The notes below the pieces were generated by a model, which had not been told where the DNA came from, ran no database searches, and saw nothing but the letters and a program-made list of their open reading frames with translations. DNA of 64,000 bases, from the NCBI GenBank assembly GCA_016715405.1, contig JADKAE010000004.1, positions 124,001 through 188,000 of the forward strand. The letters are read 5' to 3'. The stretch comes from Saprospiraceae bacterium (GTDB lineage Bacteria > Bacteroidota > Bacteroidia > Chitinophagales > Saprospiraceae). Both the position numbers and the translations under genes were made by a program. This document shows, in pieces, positions 26,213-36,033 of this stretch (positions are counted from its first letter, which is position 1; each line of letters begins with the position of its first letter).

Positions 26213-29200
26213 TTATCTGATCACCGTTACATCGCCACGGTACAGCAATGTCACGTTGTCGAGGAATTTCACTTCTATCAGGTATACATACACGCCTTGC
26301 TGCACAGGTTTCCCCCTAAACTTCCCATCCCAAAGCGGTGAACCGCCTTCGCAGATAATCGGCACATTATCAGATTGGTATACCTGATCACCCCAGCGGT
26401 CAAAGATGCGCACGTAATTTATGACCTCTACCCCCCGGCATGCAAAGATCCGGAATTCGTCATTCGGGCCGTCGCCGTTGGGCGAGAATACATTGGGGAT
26501 ATATACGTTGCGGTTGGCATCCAGTTCGACAAATACATCGGCCGTGCCGGTACATCCGTTGACATCGGTGACGAGCAGGTTGTAATCCAGACTTTCGAGT
26601 GGTCGCACAAACGGGCTTTGCACCGTGTCCGACGATAAGTAATCGGCAGGCGTCCATAGGTAGCTGTCAATGGGCAAACTGGAGAAAATCGTGGGGACTA
26701 TTTGTACACTTGTATCACCCAATTCCACCACAATTTCGGTGGGCAGGCTCACCTGAATCTCAGCGGGCTGATCGATAAATAGTTCTGTTTCGACGGTGCA
26801 ACCCAGCGAGTCTTGAACGATCACCACGTGATTGCCGGCGAAAATCGTGGCAGGTTGGTTGGCCGGAAAATTAAGCCCATTGAAGTCGAGCTCGTAAGTG
26901 TAATCATCCAGCGATTGGCCGCCACCGCCATACACCGTATCAATGACGATCAGCGTGGGATCGCCAAAACAAAGCGGCGGCAAGGTGGGTTCCAACACGA
27001 CCGTAATGGGCGTGGGCTCACCAATCGTAAAGCTCAACGAATCCTGGCATCCTTTGATATCCGTGATCGTTACGGAGTATACGCCGGCAGTCAGGTTGTT
27101 GGCAATATTGGCAGTGGCAGGCGCTACGCCACCCGACCAGGTGTAAGGCGCCGGCCCTACAGGGTTGATGTTGTCATTTACATTATACACCACCGCAATC
27201 ACGCCGTCGGCGCTGCCGTTACAGGATACAGTGGGTGTCGAGATATTGGGGTCGAGGGTAAGTATAAGCGCATCGGGCTGGCTGAGCTGTACGATTTGCT
27301 CTTTGCTACATCCGTTTGCATCAGTTATTACCGCGGTATATACACCTGCATTGAGGTTGTTAATAGTCGGAGTCACTTGCCCGCCTGGCGTCCATAAGTA
27401 AGAATACGGTCCGGTGCCGCCGGAAGGAACGAGCGAGATAGAGCCATCGGAGAGGCCGTTGCAACTCACCGGTTCCTGGTCTACGGCAATATTGATATTC
27501 GGAGGGGTGGGTACGATAAAGACCGTGTCAATGCCGCACACGCCGTCGTTGACGGTAAGTTGTTGAGGCCCGCGGCACAATTGCGTCGCACTGGCACTGG
27601 GTACATTGACGGTGGCTTCACCGGAAGACCAGATGAAATTAAAAGTCCTGCGCTCCCATCGCTATAGATGGCGGTCGCCGTGGCCTGTCCGTCGCAGGTT
27701 ACATCATCGGGGCAACTCACCGGCGCTAAGGCCGTAAAGGATACATTAATCGACGGCGGGTCGGGCAGGGTAACCTGCAGGGGCAGCGGCGTACAGTTGT
27801 TGGCGTCGATGACCGTCACGCCGTAATTGCCGGCAGCAAGGCCCGCAATTGGGTTTATCGTGGTCACCTGGCCCGGGTTAGTTGACCAGATATAGTTATA
27901 CGGCCCTGTGCCGCCGCTGACAAATACGGTGATCTGCCCGTTGGCATCGCCAGGGCAGGTGGGCAATTGCAGCGAAAAACTATCGAGACTGAGCGGCGCC
28001 GGGGAAGTTACCATGGCCGTATCAATAGCCTGGCAGCCATCTTCGGCGGTCACGGTTACGATGTACGTGCCGGGGCACAAACTTACGATATTGGGGCCTA
28101 CTGCCATGTTGCTCCAGGCATAACCCGCAATTGGCGCACCGCCGGCAACGGCTGTTACACTCAGCATACCGTCGCAGTTGCTGGCACAACTCACGGCATC
28201 GTCATTGAGTTGGGTAATGTTGGGAGGCGTAGGGGCAAGAACTGTCGCGCTAAGGGTATCTGTACAACCGTTGGCGTCAGTAACGGTAAGGCTATAGCTG
28301 CCTTGCGCAAGATTGCCGGCGATAGAATCCTGTAAGGCGCCATCATGTGCCCAATTATAGTCGTAAGGAAAGGTACCGCCTGTTACGCCCGCCGCGATAA
28401 GGCCGTCATTGCCTACTACGCACGACTCGTTGACCAACTCCAGAATGGTGACGTCGAGAGGCTGAGGCTCTGCTACTACAAAAGTGTCGAGGAGTTGACA
28501 AGCCGCCGTGCTGGCGTCGGTCATCGTCAAAAAATAAGTGCCGGCGCAGAGCCCGGTCAGCAAGCTGGTCGTATTTGAATTGACAGGCGGATTGCCCGTG
28601 CTATTCCATGTAAACGTGTAAGGCAGGTCGGCCGGCGCTCCGCTGGTGGAGCCGGTTACAAAAATTTGCCCATCACAGGCGGCGTTGCAATTGACATTGT
28701 CAATAACGGGAGTAACCGTAAGCGTTTTTACAGCGCCTACCGTGAAACAGGTGTTGAATGTACAGTTGTTGTCATCTGTTACGGTTACACAATAGGAGCC
28801 GGGGAGGAGGTCGGTTACGGTAGCCGTGGTGGCATTCAGCGTACCTAATCCGTTATCCCACGTGAAAGTATACACGCCGCCCGCAGCCGTACCGCCGCTG
28901 GCAGTAACCGTAATGCTGCCGTCTTCGGCGCCGGTACAGGAAGCATTGGTGATGAACGTATTATTGGGCAATATCGTAAGCGCTGCCGGTTGCGAAAGCG
29001 TAACACTGGCCGTAGCTTCACAGCCCAATGGATCGGTAACTGTTACGGCATAAAATCCGGAGGGAATATTAGACAGGGTTGAAGTATCCTCGGTTGTTGT
29101 ATTCCAGGTGAATGAATAACCGGTACTTGGACCGGACTGCACCACGCCGTCCAGCACGATCTGGGCTTGAACTGAGCCGTCGCTTTCCCCAAAACAAGAG

Positions 29201-30834
29201 GGCCTCTGGAACAATGGCTCTACGCCAAGTTGGGGCGCGGCAAAAATCTGTATGGTATCCATTACCACAATAGGGGGTATGCTTGAATCGGTGACGGTTA
29301 CCTGGTATACTCCGGCAGGCAGGTTGTTTACTGTAGACATTCCCCCTTCGTTGGCAATTACTACGGGGCCGTTATTGGGTCCTGCCGTCGGTACCGTATT
29401 CCAGGAATACTGGTATGGCGCCATCCCGCTGGCTACTGTAAGCGTAAAGGCGCCGTCAGAACCACCGGCACAAGTCACGCTGTCTTGTTCGATCAGCAAA
29501 AACAAAGGCAAAGCGGATATATTGATGACGCCATTGCGGATGATCACCCCAAAAGGCACGGGTTCGGGGGTGCTGGGGTCACCTACTTCAATGGGGGTAG
29601 GTGAATTGGTGATGGTAATATCGCTGCTTTCACCCAAGGTACCGATCACGTTGAAGCAGATCTGGAATAGCGACGAGCCGTCGAGCAAGGTCACTCCGCC
29701 AAAACTGGCATCGATCCACGACATCGTGAGGGTGCCGCTGCCGGCGCCATAAGGCAACGCAAATATACCTGCGCTCAAATCGGGCATATTGGGGTTAAAA
29801 GTCTGTACACCAGTATATTGGAGAACCGTAGAATCCCAAGAAATCGACCATTGAATGGACCCCACGTTGACAAAATCCTCCACCAGCACATCTGCGCATA
29901 CATTATCGCCGGGAAGCGCATTTTCCAGCGGTAACTGGAACGAAACGGCCTGGCAGGCATTCATGTTTACGTTAAACGAGGCGCCACAGCTTTTGCCGTC
30001 TTCTATGGTGATGATATAGTTGCCGGGACGGGGTACATAAAAGTCGAGCGTTTCTCCATGGCTGGGCGAACCTGTCATCAGGGTGCCTTTGATGCTGGGA
30101 TCGCTGGCAAACGAGATGTCTACCGAGTAAAATGAATTGGTATTAAATTCTGGCAGGCCGCCCTGCACGGTGAAAGAACCCAGGCATCCTGTGGCTCCGG
30201 TATTGGGGTTGATATTGGTTGTTGTAATCGCGTTGAGGTATACCACGGCAAACTGCTCGGCAGTATTCACATTGACGCAGGGGCCGGCGGGGTTGCCCTC
30301 AAATTCGGCGTTGGGGAAATTGAGGCGGTCGTAGGTAATGGGGGCGAACCACAGCAATATGGGCGCGCCGGCATTGAAGAAATTTTGCAATACCCCACCG
30401 TTGAAGAATGTGGCGTCGCCATTGGTGCCGTTGCGGGTAAATACATAAATACCTCCTGCCGGTGGCGGGTTGTTGGCTACACAGGGGTCAGCAATGATAT
30501 TGCCCAAGGTAGGCCCGGTTACCGTTGGCGGGCACTCATAAAAAGCGTAGCCCACCCCGGCAGGCGTGGCAGGCACGGGGTCGCCGCTGAGGTCCATATC
30601 GCCGTTGTGCTCCAGCCTTATAGAGTCGCCAAAACAGAGGTACAGCGTATCCGGCGTCACATCGTTGCTTTGTCCAAAATGCTGCCCGAATTCGAAAGTG
30701 CCGGCAGAATTGCACATCATGCGGGCTTTTGCAGCATCGCGAGCCGCCTGGCCATTATACAAAATTACATCAGGCGTTTGTGCCTGCATTTGCCAGGCGC
30801 CCAACAACAACAGGAGAATGAAAAATTTCTTCAT
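26213..30834 (-). CDS. large SprB-repeat adhesin with cohesin-like domain and T9SS type B sorting domain, frameshifted
   Basis: The protein has about 1,540 residues. After the signal peptide (FFILLLLLGAWQMQAQ) come an N-terminal region of about 290 residues and a cohesin-like domain (NVCADVLVEDFVNVGSIQWSI ... LFQICFNVIGTLGESSDI). About eleven SprB-type repeats follow, each beginning like VSCNGLSDG and ending like AGVYTAVITDANGC. The C-terminal 100 residues are a gliding-motility-associated (CHU_C) domain (IPNVFSPNGDGPND ... IFDRWGDQVYQS ... GVYVYLIEV), the type B T9SS signal. One frame break lies near 27646 (SDGSAG then TFNFIWSSG). It is probably a surface or secreted adhesin related to SprB. 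Confidence 0.88.
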
Positions 30835-31165
30835 CGTAGAAGTTTATGGTAAATAGTTTGTGGGACTTTCTGCTGCCCAATCCGCAGCTTTCGCGGCCGG
30901 ACCAGCGGGCACAAAAATAGCCAAGTAAACTCGTATCGCCAATGAAACGCTTAAATGCATTCGCGCTAATTACTCCGATACGGTATTTTATGCCCTATCC
31001 CGGCAGAATTTTTGCTCAACTCAGAAACCGGCGTGCGGTATATCAACGTCAGGATACCCCCGGGCAGTATCCCAATGGGCAAAACTATTTTGTTAAATGA
31101 CAGGCAAATCCAGCCATTTTTTTAGCTTTTTACTGATCTTTCAGCCGCGCAAATATTACAACTTC
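30835..31165. other. intergenic region between divergent adhesin and LOG genes
   Basis: The 330-nt space must hold the promoters of both divergent genes. I see no exact TTG-N19/20-TAnnTTTG promoter, no word-array hairpin and no small reading frame of convincing composition. Confidence 0.4.
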
Positions 31166-31900
31166 ATGAGAAAAACTCGCAAAGCCATCTTATCAGACAA
31201 CGATCAATTCCTCGAAGGGCCCAAAAGCCGTACGACCGAACTCGTTTTTGTGTTGAGAGTAATTTTTCAATTTATTAAGGGCTTTCGCAAACTTCACTTC
31301 GTGGGGCCCTGCATTACGGTATTCGGGTCGGCCCGTTTCCCCGATGGCCACCCCTACTACGAAAAAGCCCGGGAAGTGGGCAAAGCTATCTCTCAAATGG
31401 GTTTTACGGTTATGACCGGCGGCGGACCCGGTATTATGGAGGCCGCCAACCGCGGCGCGTTCGAAGCCGGCGGTCGCTCCGTAGGCTGCAATATCACGCT
31501 GCCCTTCGAACAAACCCCCAACCCCTATATGCATGAATGGCTCGAAATCAGGTATTTTTTTATCAGAAAAGTACTCCTGCTCAAGTATTCCTACGCCTTT
31601 GTGGTGCTGCCCGGCGGCTGGGGCACGATGGACGAAATGTTTGAAACCCTCACTTTGGTTCAAACCGGCGTGATTCATAATTTCCCCGTGGTGCTCATCG
31701 GCACTGACTATTACAACCCACTAATGGAATACCTCGAGTTTATGGTGGAACAAAAAACGATTTCTCCCAATGACCTCCACCTGATCAAACTCACCGACGA
31801 TATCGACGAAGCAACCGCCCATATCGATAAGTTTATTACCCAAAATTACAAGGTGAAAGAACGGAAAAATCAGCTGTGGTGGCTGCTGGAGCGCCCGTGA
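31166..31900 (+). CDS. LOG family protein (Rossmann fold, nucleotide phosphoribohydrolase-like)
   Basis: The core has TVFGSARFPDGHPYYEKAREVG, then MTGGGPGIMEAANRGAFEAGG and the hallmark PGGWGTMDEMFE. Family members in plants and bacteria release cytokinin or hydrolyse nucleoside 5'-monophosphates to base and ribose 5-phosphate. Older annotations call them lysine decarboxylases in error. I start at the ATG of MRKTRKAIL (31166); a longer upstream frame adds an unlikely 23-residue extension. The frame is intact and the gene monocistronic. Confidence 0.85.
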   Translation: MRKTRKAILSDNDQFLEGPKSRTTELVFVLRVIFQFIKGFRKLHFVGPCITVFGSARFPDGHPYYEKAREVGKAISQMGFTVMTGGGPGIMEAANRGAFEAGGRSVGCNITLPFEQTPNPYMHEWLEIRYFFIRKVLLLKYSYAFVVLPGGWGTMDEMFETLTLVQTGVIHNFPVVLIGTDYYNPLMEYLEFMVEQKTISPNDLHLIKLTDDIDEATAHIDKFITQNYKVKERKNQLWWLLERP

Positions 31901-31910
31901 GCCGGCACCA

Positions 31911-31948
31911 AGCAGCTAATTGCTAAGACCTAACCGCTAAGCCCTAAT
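31911..31948. repeat. single-arm word array (GCTAATTGCTAAGACCTAACC)
   Basis: Words of the type GCTAATT, GCTAAGA and GCTAAGCCCTAA follow the LOG stop codon. No complementary arm is present, so this looks like half of the hairpins seen at 308-377 and 651-727. Confidence 0.4.
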
Positions 31949-32007
31949 ATGCAACCCCCACCAATTCCTAGTGTCCTTCGTATTATCACCAAAAAATAAA
32001 TTGGCTT

Positions 32008-33138
32008 ATGAAGGATGTTACGCTCCGCACACTAATCTTGCCCGCACTCTGCTGTGCACTGTGCACTACAGCGCTTCCTGCGCAGGAAAACAATACGCAA
32101 CAGGAAAAAGAACAAGTCATTATCTTACGCGAAAACGGACTGAAACCACACCCCGGTAAGGAGACTGTTACTTTTTATCGCTTCTCGCAAACCGATGAAG
32201 TACAACGCGTGATACTCGGTATTTATCCCGGTGAAAAAGGCGACGACCCCGGTTTGGCAGTCAGCGAACTAGTTGACGGCGGAGGCGCCGCCGAAGCCGG
32301 CATCCTCGCCGGCGACAGGATTTTGGAGGTGGATAGCAAAAAGATTTCAGATGCCGAAGACCTGCGCTATGCCCTCTCCAGCCATAAAGCCGGCGACGAG
32401 GTGCGGGTGTTGTATCTGCGCGGCGACCAGAGTCATTCAGCAGTAGTCAACCTAACAGCCCCCCGTCAGGCCCACGACTACAAGTGGCGCTGGCGCGAGG
32501 AACGCGACCCCTGTAAAGTATTTATAGGCGTTTATACGCATACCTGGAAGGAAGGCGCCGGCGTAAAAGTAGACGGCGTGATAGGCGGTACTTCGGCCGA
32601 CGTTGCAGGCCTGCAGGAAAGCGATGTGATCCTGGCGCTCGACGATGTAACCGTGGGCACACATGAAGAATTGGTGCGCGAGCGCGACAAACACAAGGCC
32701 GGTGACTTTTATACGCTCACTATACGTCGAGGGGAACTCACTTTTGAAGTGGATGCGCAATTTAAAGAATGCCCAACCAACACAAAAGAAACGGTTGCTA
32801 CCACTCCGGAACCCGCTATAGACGTACCGGTAATACCGGCTCAACAGCAGCCCACTTTGAACAATGCCGAGCCGCTACAACTCGAGCAGTGGAAGGCATT
32901 CCCCAACCCGACTCACGGACAAATCAACGTGCGCTTCCAGGCCGAACCGTCGCCTACCAGCTTGCATGTTACCGATAGCTACGGCCGGGTGGTATACCGC
33001 GAACAACTCAATAATTTCGATGGCAATTTCGACCGCCAGCTCAACCTCGGCGGCGCCACCCCCGGTATCTATACGCTAAGTGTAACACAAGGCGACAAAG
33101 TGTTTACTGAGAAAATTGTGTTGTTGCCCAAAGCTTAA
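32008..33138 (+). CDS. secreted PDZ-domain protein with T9SS type A sorting domain
   Basis: A signal peptide (ILPALCCALCTTALPAQ) is followed by two PDZ domains. The first is about residues 70-150 (LGIYPGEKGDDPGLAVSELV ... AAEAGILAGDRILEVDSKKI) and the second about 170-255 (VFIGVYTHTWKEGAGVKVDGV ... DVAGLQESDVILALDDVTV). The C-terminus is a type A sorting domain (WKAFPNPTHGQINVRF ... GIYTLSVTQGDKVF). No protease domain is present, so it likely scaffolds or presents ligands at the cell surface. The frame is intact. Confidence 0.82.
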   Translation: MKDVTLRTLILPALCCALCTTALPAQENNTQQEKEQVIILRENGLKPHPGKETVTFYRFSQTDEVQRVILGIYPGEKGDDPGLAVSELVDGGGAAEAGILAGDRILEVDSKKISDAEDLRYALSSHKAGDEVRVLYLRGDQSHSAVVNLTAPRQAHDYKWRWREERDPCKVFIGVYTHTWKEGAGVKVDGVIGGTSADVAGLQESDVILALDDVTVGTHEELVRERDKHKAGDFYTLTIRRGELTFEVDAQFKECPTNTKETVATTPEPAIDVPVIPAQQQPTLNNAEPLQLEQWKAFPNPTHGQINVRFQAEPSPTSLHVTDSYGRVVYREQLNNFDGNFDRQLNLGGATPGIYTLSVTQGDKVFTEKIVLLPKA

Positions 33139-33140
33139 TC

Positions 33141-33245
33141 GTTGTGAGTTGTGGGTTGTCGGTTCTGAGTTCTGGTACCGACAACCCATAACTCTCCCTC
33201 ACCCTGTCACCCTGTCACCGTGTCACCGTGTCACCGTGTCACCTC
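33141..33245. repeat. word array with hairpin and (CACCGTGT) decamer repeats
   Basis: GGGTTGTCGG pairs with CCGACAACCC around a short loop. The stretch then continues as five near-identical CACCNTGTCAC units. It follows the stop of the PDZ gene and probably ends its transcript. Confidence 0.55.
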
Positions 33246-33560
33246 CATGTTATTTTTTCTTCCCACAACAATTTTTTGCCCATATTTGCATTGTTGAAAT
33301 AATGTGCCATTGCACAATCTATTTCGCCTTAATGCCGATAGTTTCTTACACTTGAAGAAGCGCCAAACCCGGAAGACATCCCGGTTGGCCAGGCAAACAA
33401 TCGTCATCCCACCCCTTCGGTCTGGCTTTTGCGACCTTTTCTGAGAAGACTTACACAGGAGGCTACAGTTGTGATCGACTGAAGCGCAGGGCAGGCGTAT
33501 GTGCGCTACCTGTCGCCATGAACATATTTTTGTTGGAACAACATGCCAAATACTGCTTGG
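33246..33560. other. long leader region before the OmpA-type gene
   Basis: About 300 nt without a gene. It contains several small inverted repeats (for example CCAAACCCGG...CCGGTTGG near 33366-33391) and a CTGAGA word, but I cannot match it to a known riboswitch. It may be a structured 5' leader of the following barrel gene. Confidence 0.3.
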
Positions 33561-35208
33561 ATGAAAAGGGTAAACTACACACTGCTAGCTGTATGGCTTC
33601 TCCCATGTATGTTATCAGCGCAGCCCAAATGGGAATGGGCTTTATTGGGCGGAGGCGCCAACTACCTGGGCGATCTGGTGGAAAAGGAACTACCGGTTTG
33701 GGAAGAAACGCAGCCTGCTGCCGGCATTTATGCCAGTCATTTTCTGGGTTATCGCTGGGCTATTCGCACCAGCGCTTTTTACGGTCAGTTTAGCGGCAAC
33801 GACGATAATTTTTCTCAGGAAATATTTAGCCTCGAACGCAACTTTCGATTCCGGTCTTACGTAGCAGAACTCGGCGTGTGTGTAGTATGGGAGCCTTTTG
33901 GCAAGGCTCGCTATCCTGCCGGAGGAGGTTATCGCCGTATCGTTTCTCCATATGGGTTTGTAGGAGGGGCAGCGTCGTATATTGATGCCAAACCCGATTT
34001 TTCAGCGACACAACGCGAAGTGTGGTTCGATAAGACACAGCAGGACATGCAGGCCGGACTTTCCGGTGTGCGCTGGGCAATCCCTATAGGCGGAGGCTTG
34101 AAATTCGATGTAGGCAAACGAACTTCTATTAACCTGGAATTGGGCGTGCGCAAGGTCTTTTCCGATCGGGTTGACGGGGTTAGCTTTTCCGGTAATCCCG
34201 ACCAGGACGATTGGTACCTCTTTGGCATGATGGGCCTTTCTAAACGGTTTGGGGAATACGATACCGACCGCGACGGCATTGTGGATAAAAAAGACGCCTG
34301 CCCGCAGGTTTTTGGCGTTTTGTCGGCCGGCGGCTGCCCCGACGAAGACGGCGACGGCGTGGAAGACCTCGAAGATGCCTGCCCCACTGAGGTAGGCCTC
34401 CTCGAATTAGGCGGTTGCCCCGATGCCGATGGCGACGGCATCATCGATAAACTGGACGCCTGCCCTGCTGAAAGCGGCCCGGCCAAACTCAAGGGTTGCC
34501 CCGATACCGATGGCGACGGCATTGCCGACAAGCAGGACGCCTGTCCGCTCGAAGCCGGCCCTGCGCTTCGCAAAGGCTGCCCCGACCCCGATAGCGACGC
34601 CGACGGCATCGTTGACCGCCTCGACCACTGCCCCGGCGAAGCCGGCTGGGCCCTCCTGCAACGGATGCCCCTTTGCCGACCGCGATGGCGACGGCGTAGC
34701 CGATGCCGATGATGTTTGCCCCGATACACGGGGGTACATCGGACTAAAAGGCTGCCTCGATGCCGACAAGGACCGTATCATCGACCCCCTCGATAAATGC
34801 CCCGATTTAGCCGGCATTGCAGCCAATAACGGCTGCCCCCCCCTGCCGGAGAAAGCTAAGAAGGTTTTGATTACCGCCATGCGGAGCGTACAGTTTGAAA
34901 CGGGTAGCGCCGTGATTAAAAAACAGTCTTACACAATTCTAAATCAAGTGGCAGATGTGATTTTAACGTACGATTATTATAAATTGAGCATTGAAGGGCA
35001 TACCGATAGCCGCGGCAATGACAAAGCCAACAAAAAACTGTCGGAAAGCAGGGCCGCCGCCTGCCTCAAATACCTGGCAAAAAAAGGTGTTGCACCCGAA
35101 AGAATGCGCGCTGCCGGCTGGGGAGAATCTAAGCCTGTCGCTACTAACAAAACCGACAAAGGAAGGCGCCTGAACCGACGGGTAGAATTTAGACTTTATC
35201 TGGAATAA
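33561..35208 (+). CDS. outer-membrane protein: DUF6089-type barrel, thrombospondin type 3 repeats, OmpA domain (frameshifted)
   Basis: A signal peptide (TLLAVWLLPCMLSAQ) is followed by a beta-barrel of about 220 residues (WALLGGGANYLGDLVEKE to WYLFGMMGLSKRFGEYD). Six to seven Ca-binding thrombospondin type 3 repeats come next (DTDRDGIVDKKDACP, DADGDGIIDKLDACP and so on). A C-terminal OmpA domain binds peptidoglycan, with the conserved Asp and Arg in EGHTDSRGNDKANKKLSESR. The frame breaks near 34660 (GWALLQ / GPSCNGCPFADRDGDG); one base seems lost in a C-rich run. The protein links the outer membrane to the cell wall. Its barrel is paralogous to the next gene. Confidence 0.85.
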
Positions 35209-35239
35209 CCATATTTTTTTACACCTCAACCCATATCAC

Positions 35240-35953
35240 ATGAGATTTGTATACACCATTTTGAGCATGATAGTACTGTCCACCGCGGCTTTGGCACAAC
35301 CGCAGTGGGAAGTCGGCGCCTTTATCGGTCTGGCCAACTATCAGGGCGACCTGGTTAAGGAAACTTTTCCCCTGTTTAAAGAAGGAAACCCCTCGTTTGG
35401 CTTTGGCGGGCGATATGTGTACGACTACACCTGGAGCTTTCGCGGCAATTTTACAATAGGAAAAATCACAGGCGATGATATCAACTATCGCAGTGACGAA
35501 TTTCGCGCGGGTCGCAATGCCCGTTTTGAAAATACCCTCGCCGAATTGTCGGTAGGGGCAGAGTGGGAGCCTTTCGGTGAATGGCGCTACCTGTCGGGTA
35601 TGGGATTTAAAAAAATGATATCCCCCTATATTTTTGCGGGGGTAGGCTTCACCTTTACCGGCCTCGATGCGCAATACCCCGCTCCTGAAACGGTTTCTCC
35701 GGGCATGGCCCTATTGCTTGCCCAGGATAAAAATGCCAACTTTTCCAAAACCTTGATCGTGTTGCCTGTCGGTTTGGGTGTAAAATTTGACTTGGCCGAA
35801 TACTGGTTTCTGGGCCTCGAATTCGGCATGCGCTACGCCTTTACCGATTACCTCGATGGAATCAGCAAAGCCGGCAACCCCGATGGAAGTGATTGGTACC
35901 AATTTTCAGGTTTCCAGGTAGTACACCGCCTGCGCAATACCAGGAGAAGATGA
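35240..35953 (+). CDS. DUF6089-type outer-membrane beta-barrel protein
   Basis: The 237-residue protein has a signal peptide (ILSMIVLSTAALAQ) and a barrel opening PQWEVGAFIGLANYQGDLVKE. It closely parallels PKWEWALLGGGANYLGDLVEKE of the preceding gene, so the two barrels are tandem duplicates; this copy lacks the TSP3 and OmpA domains. The later strands (VLPVGLGVKFDLAEYWFLGLEFGMRYAF) fit an outer-membrane barrel. It lies 31 nt after the OmpA-type gene on the same strand and is probably co-transcribed. The frame is intact. Confidence 0.78.
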   Translation: MRFVYTILSMIVLSTAALAQPQWEVGAFIGLANYQGDLVKETFPLFKEGNPSFGFGGRYVYDYTWSFRGNFTIGKITGDDINYRSDEFRAGRNARFENTLAELSVGAEWEPFGEWRYLSGMGFKKMISPYIFAGVGFTFTGLDAQYPAPETVSPGMALLLAQDKNANFSKTLIVLPVGLGVKFDLAEYWFLGLEFGMRYAFTDYLDGISKAGNPDGSDWYQFSGFQVVHRLRNTRRR

Positions 35954-35956
35954 TGT

Positions 35957-36032
35957 AATTGCGGATTTCGGATTTCGGATTGCGGATTTATCCTTGAACA
36001 ATCCGAAATCCGCAATCCGAAATCCGAAATTG
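35957..36032. repeat. word-array hairpin (GCGGATTTCGG / CCGAAATCCGC), copy 1
   Basis: The left arm repeats GCGGATT and TCGGATT, the right arm repeats AATCCGAAATCCGC, and the loop reads TATCCTTGAACAA. It separates two convergent genes and reaches the EF-G-like stop codon. Copy 2 at 39787-39865 shares arms and loop. Confidence 0.7.
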
Positions 36033-36033
36033 A

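Noticed and set aside
33400..33480. CTGAGA word and surrounding stems considered as a TPP riboswitch
   Set aside because: The second half of the TPP consensus is absent and the downstream gene is an outer-membrane protein, not thiamine-related.
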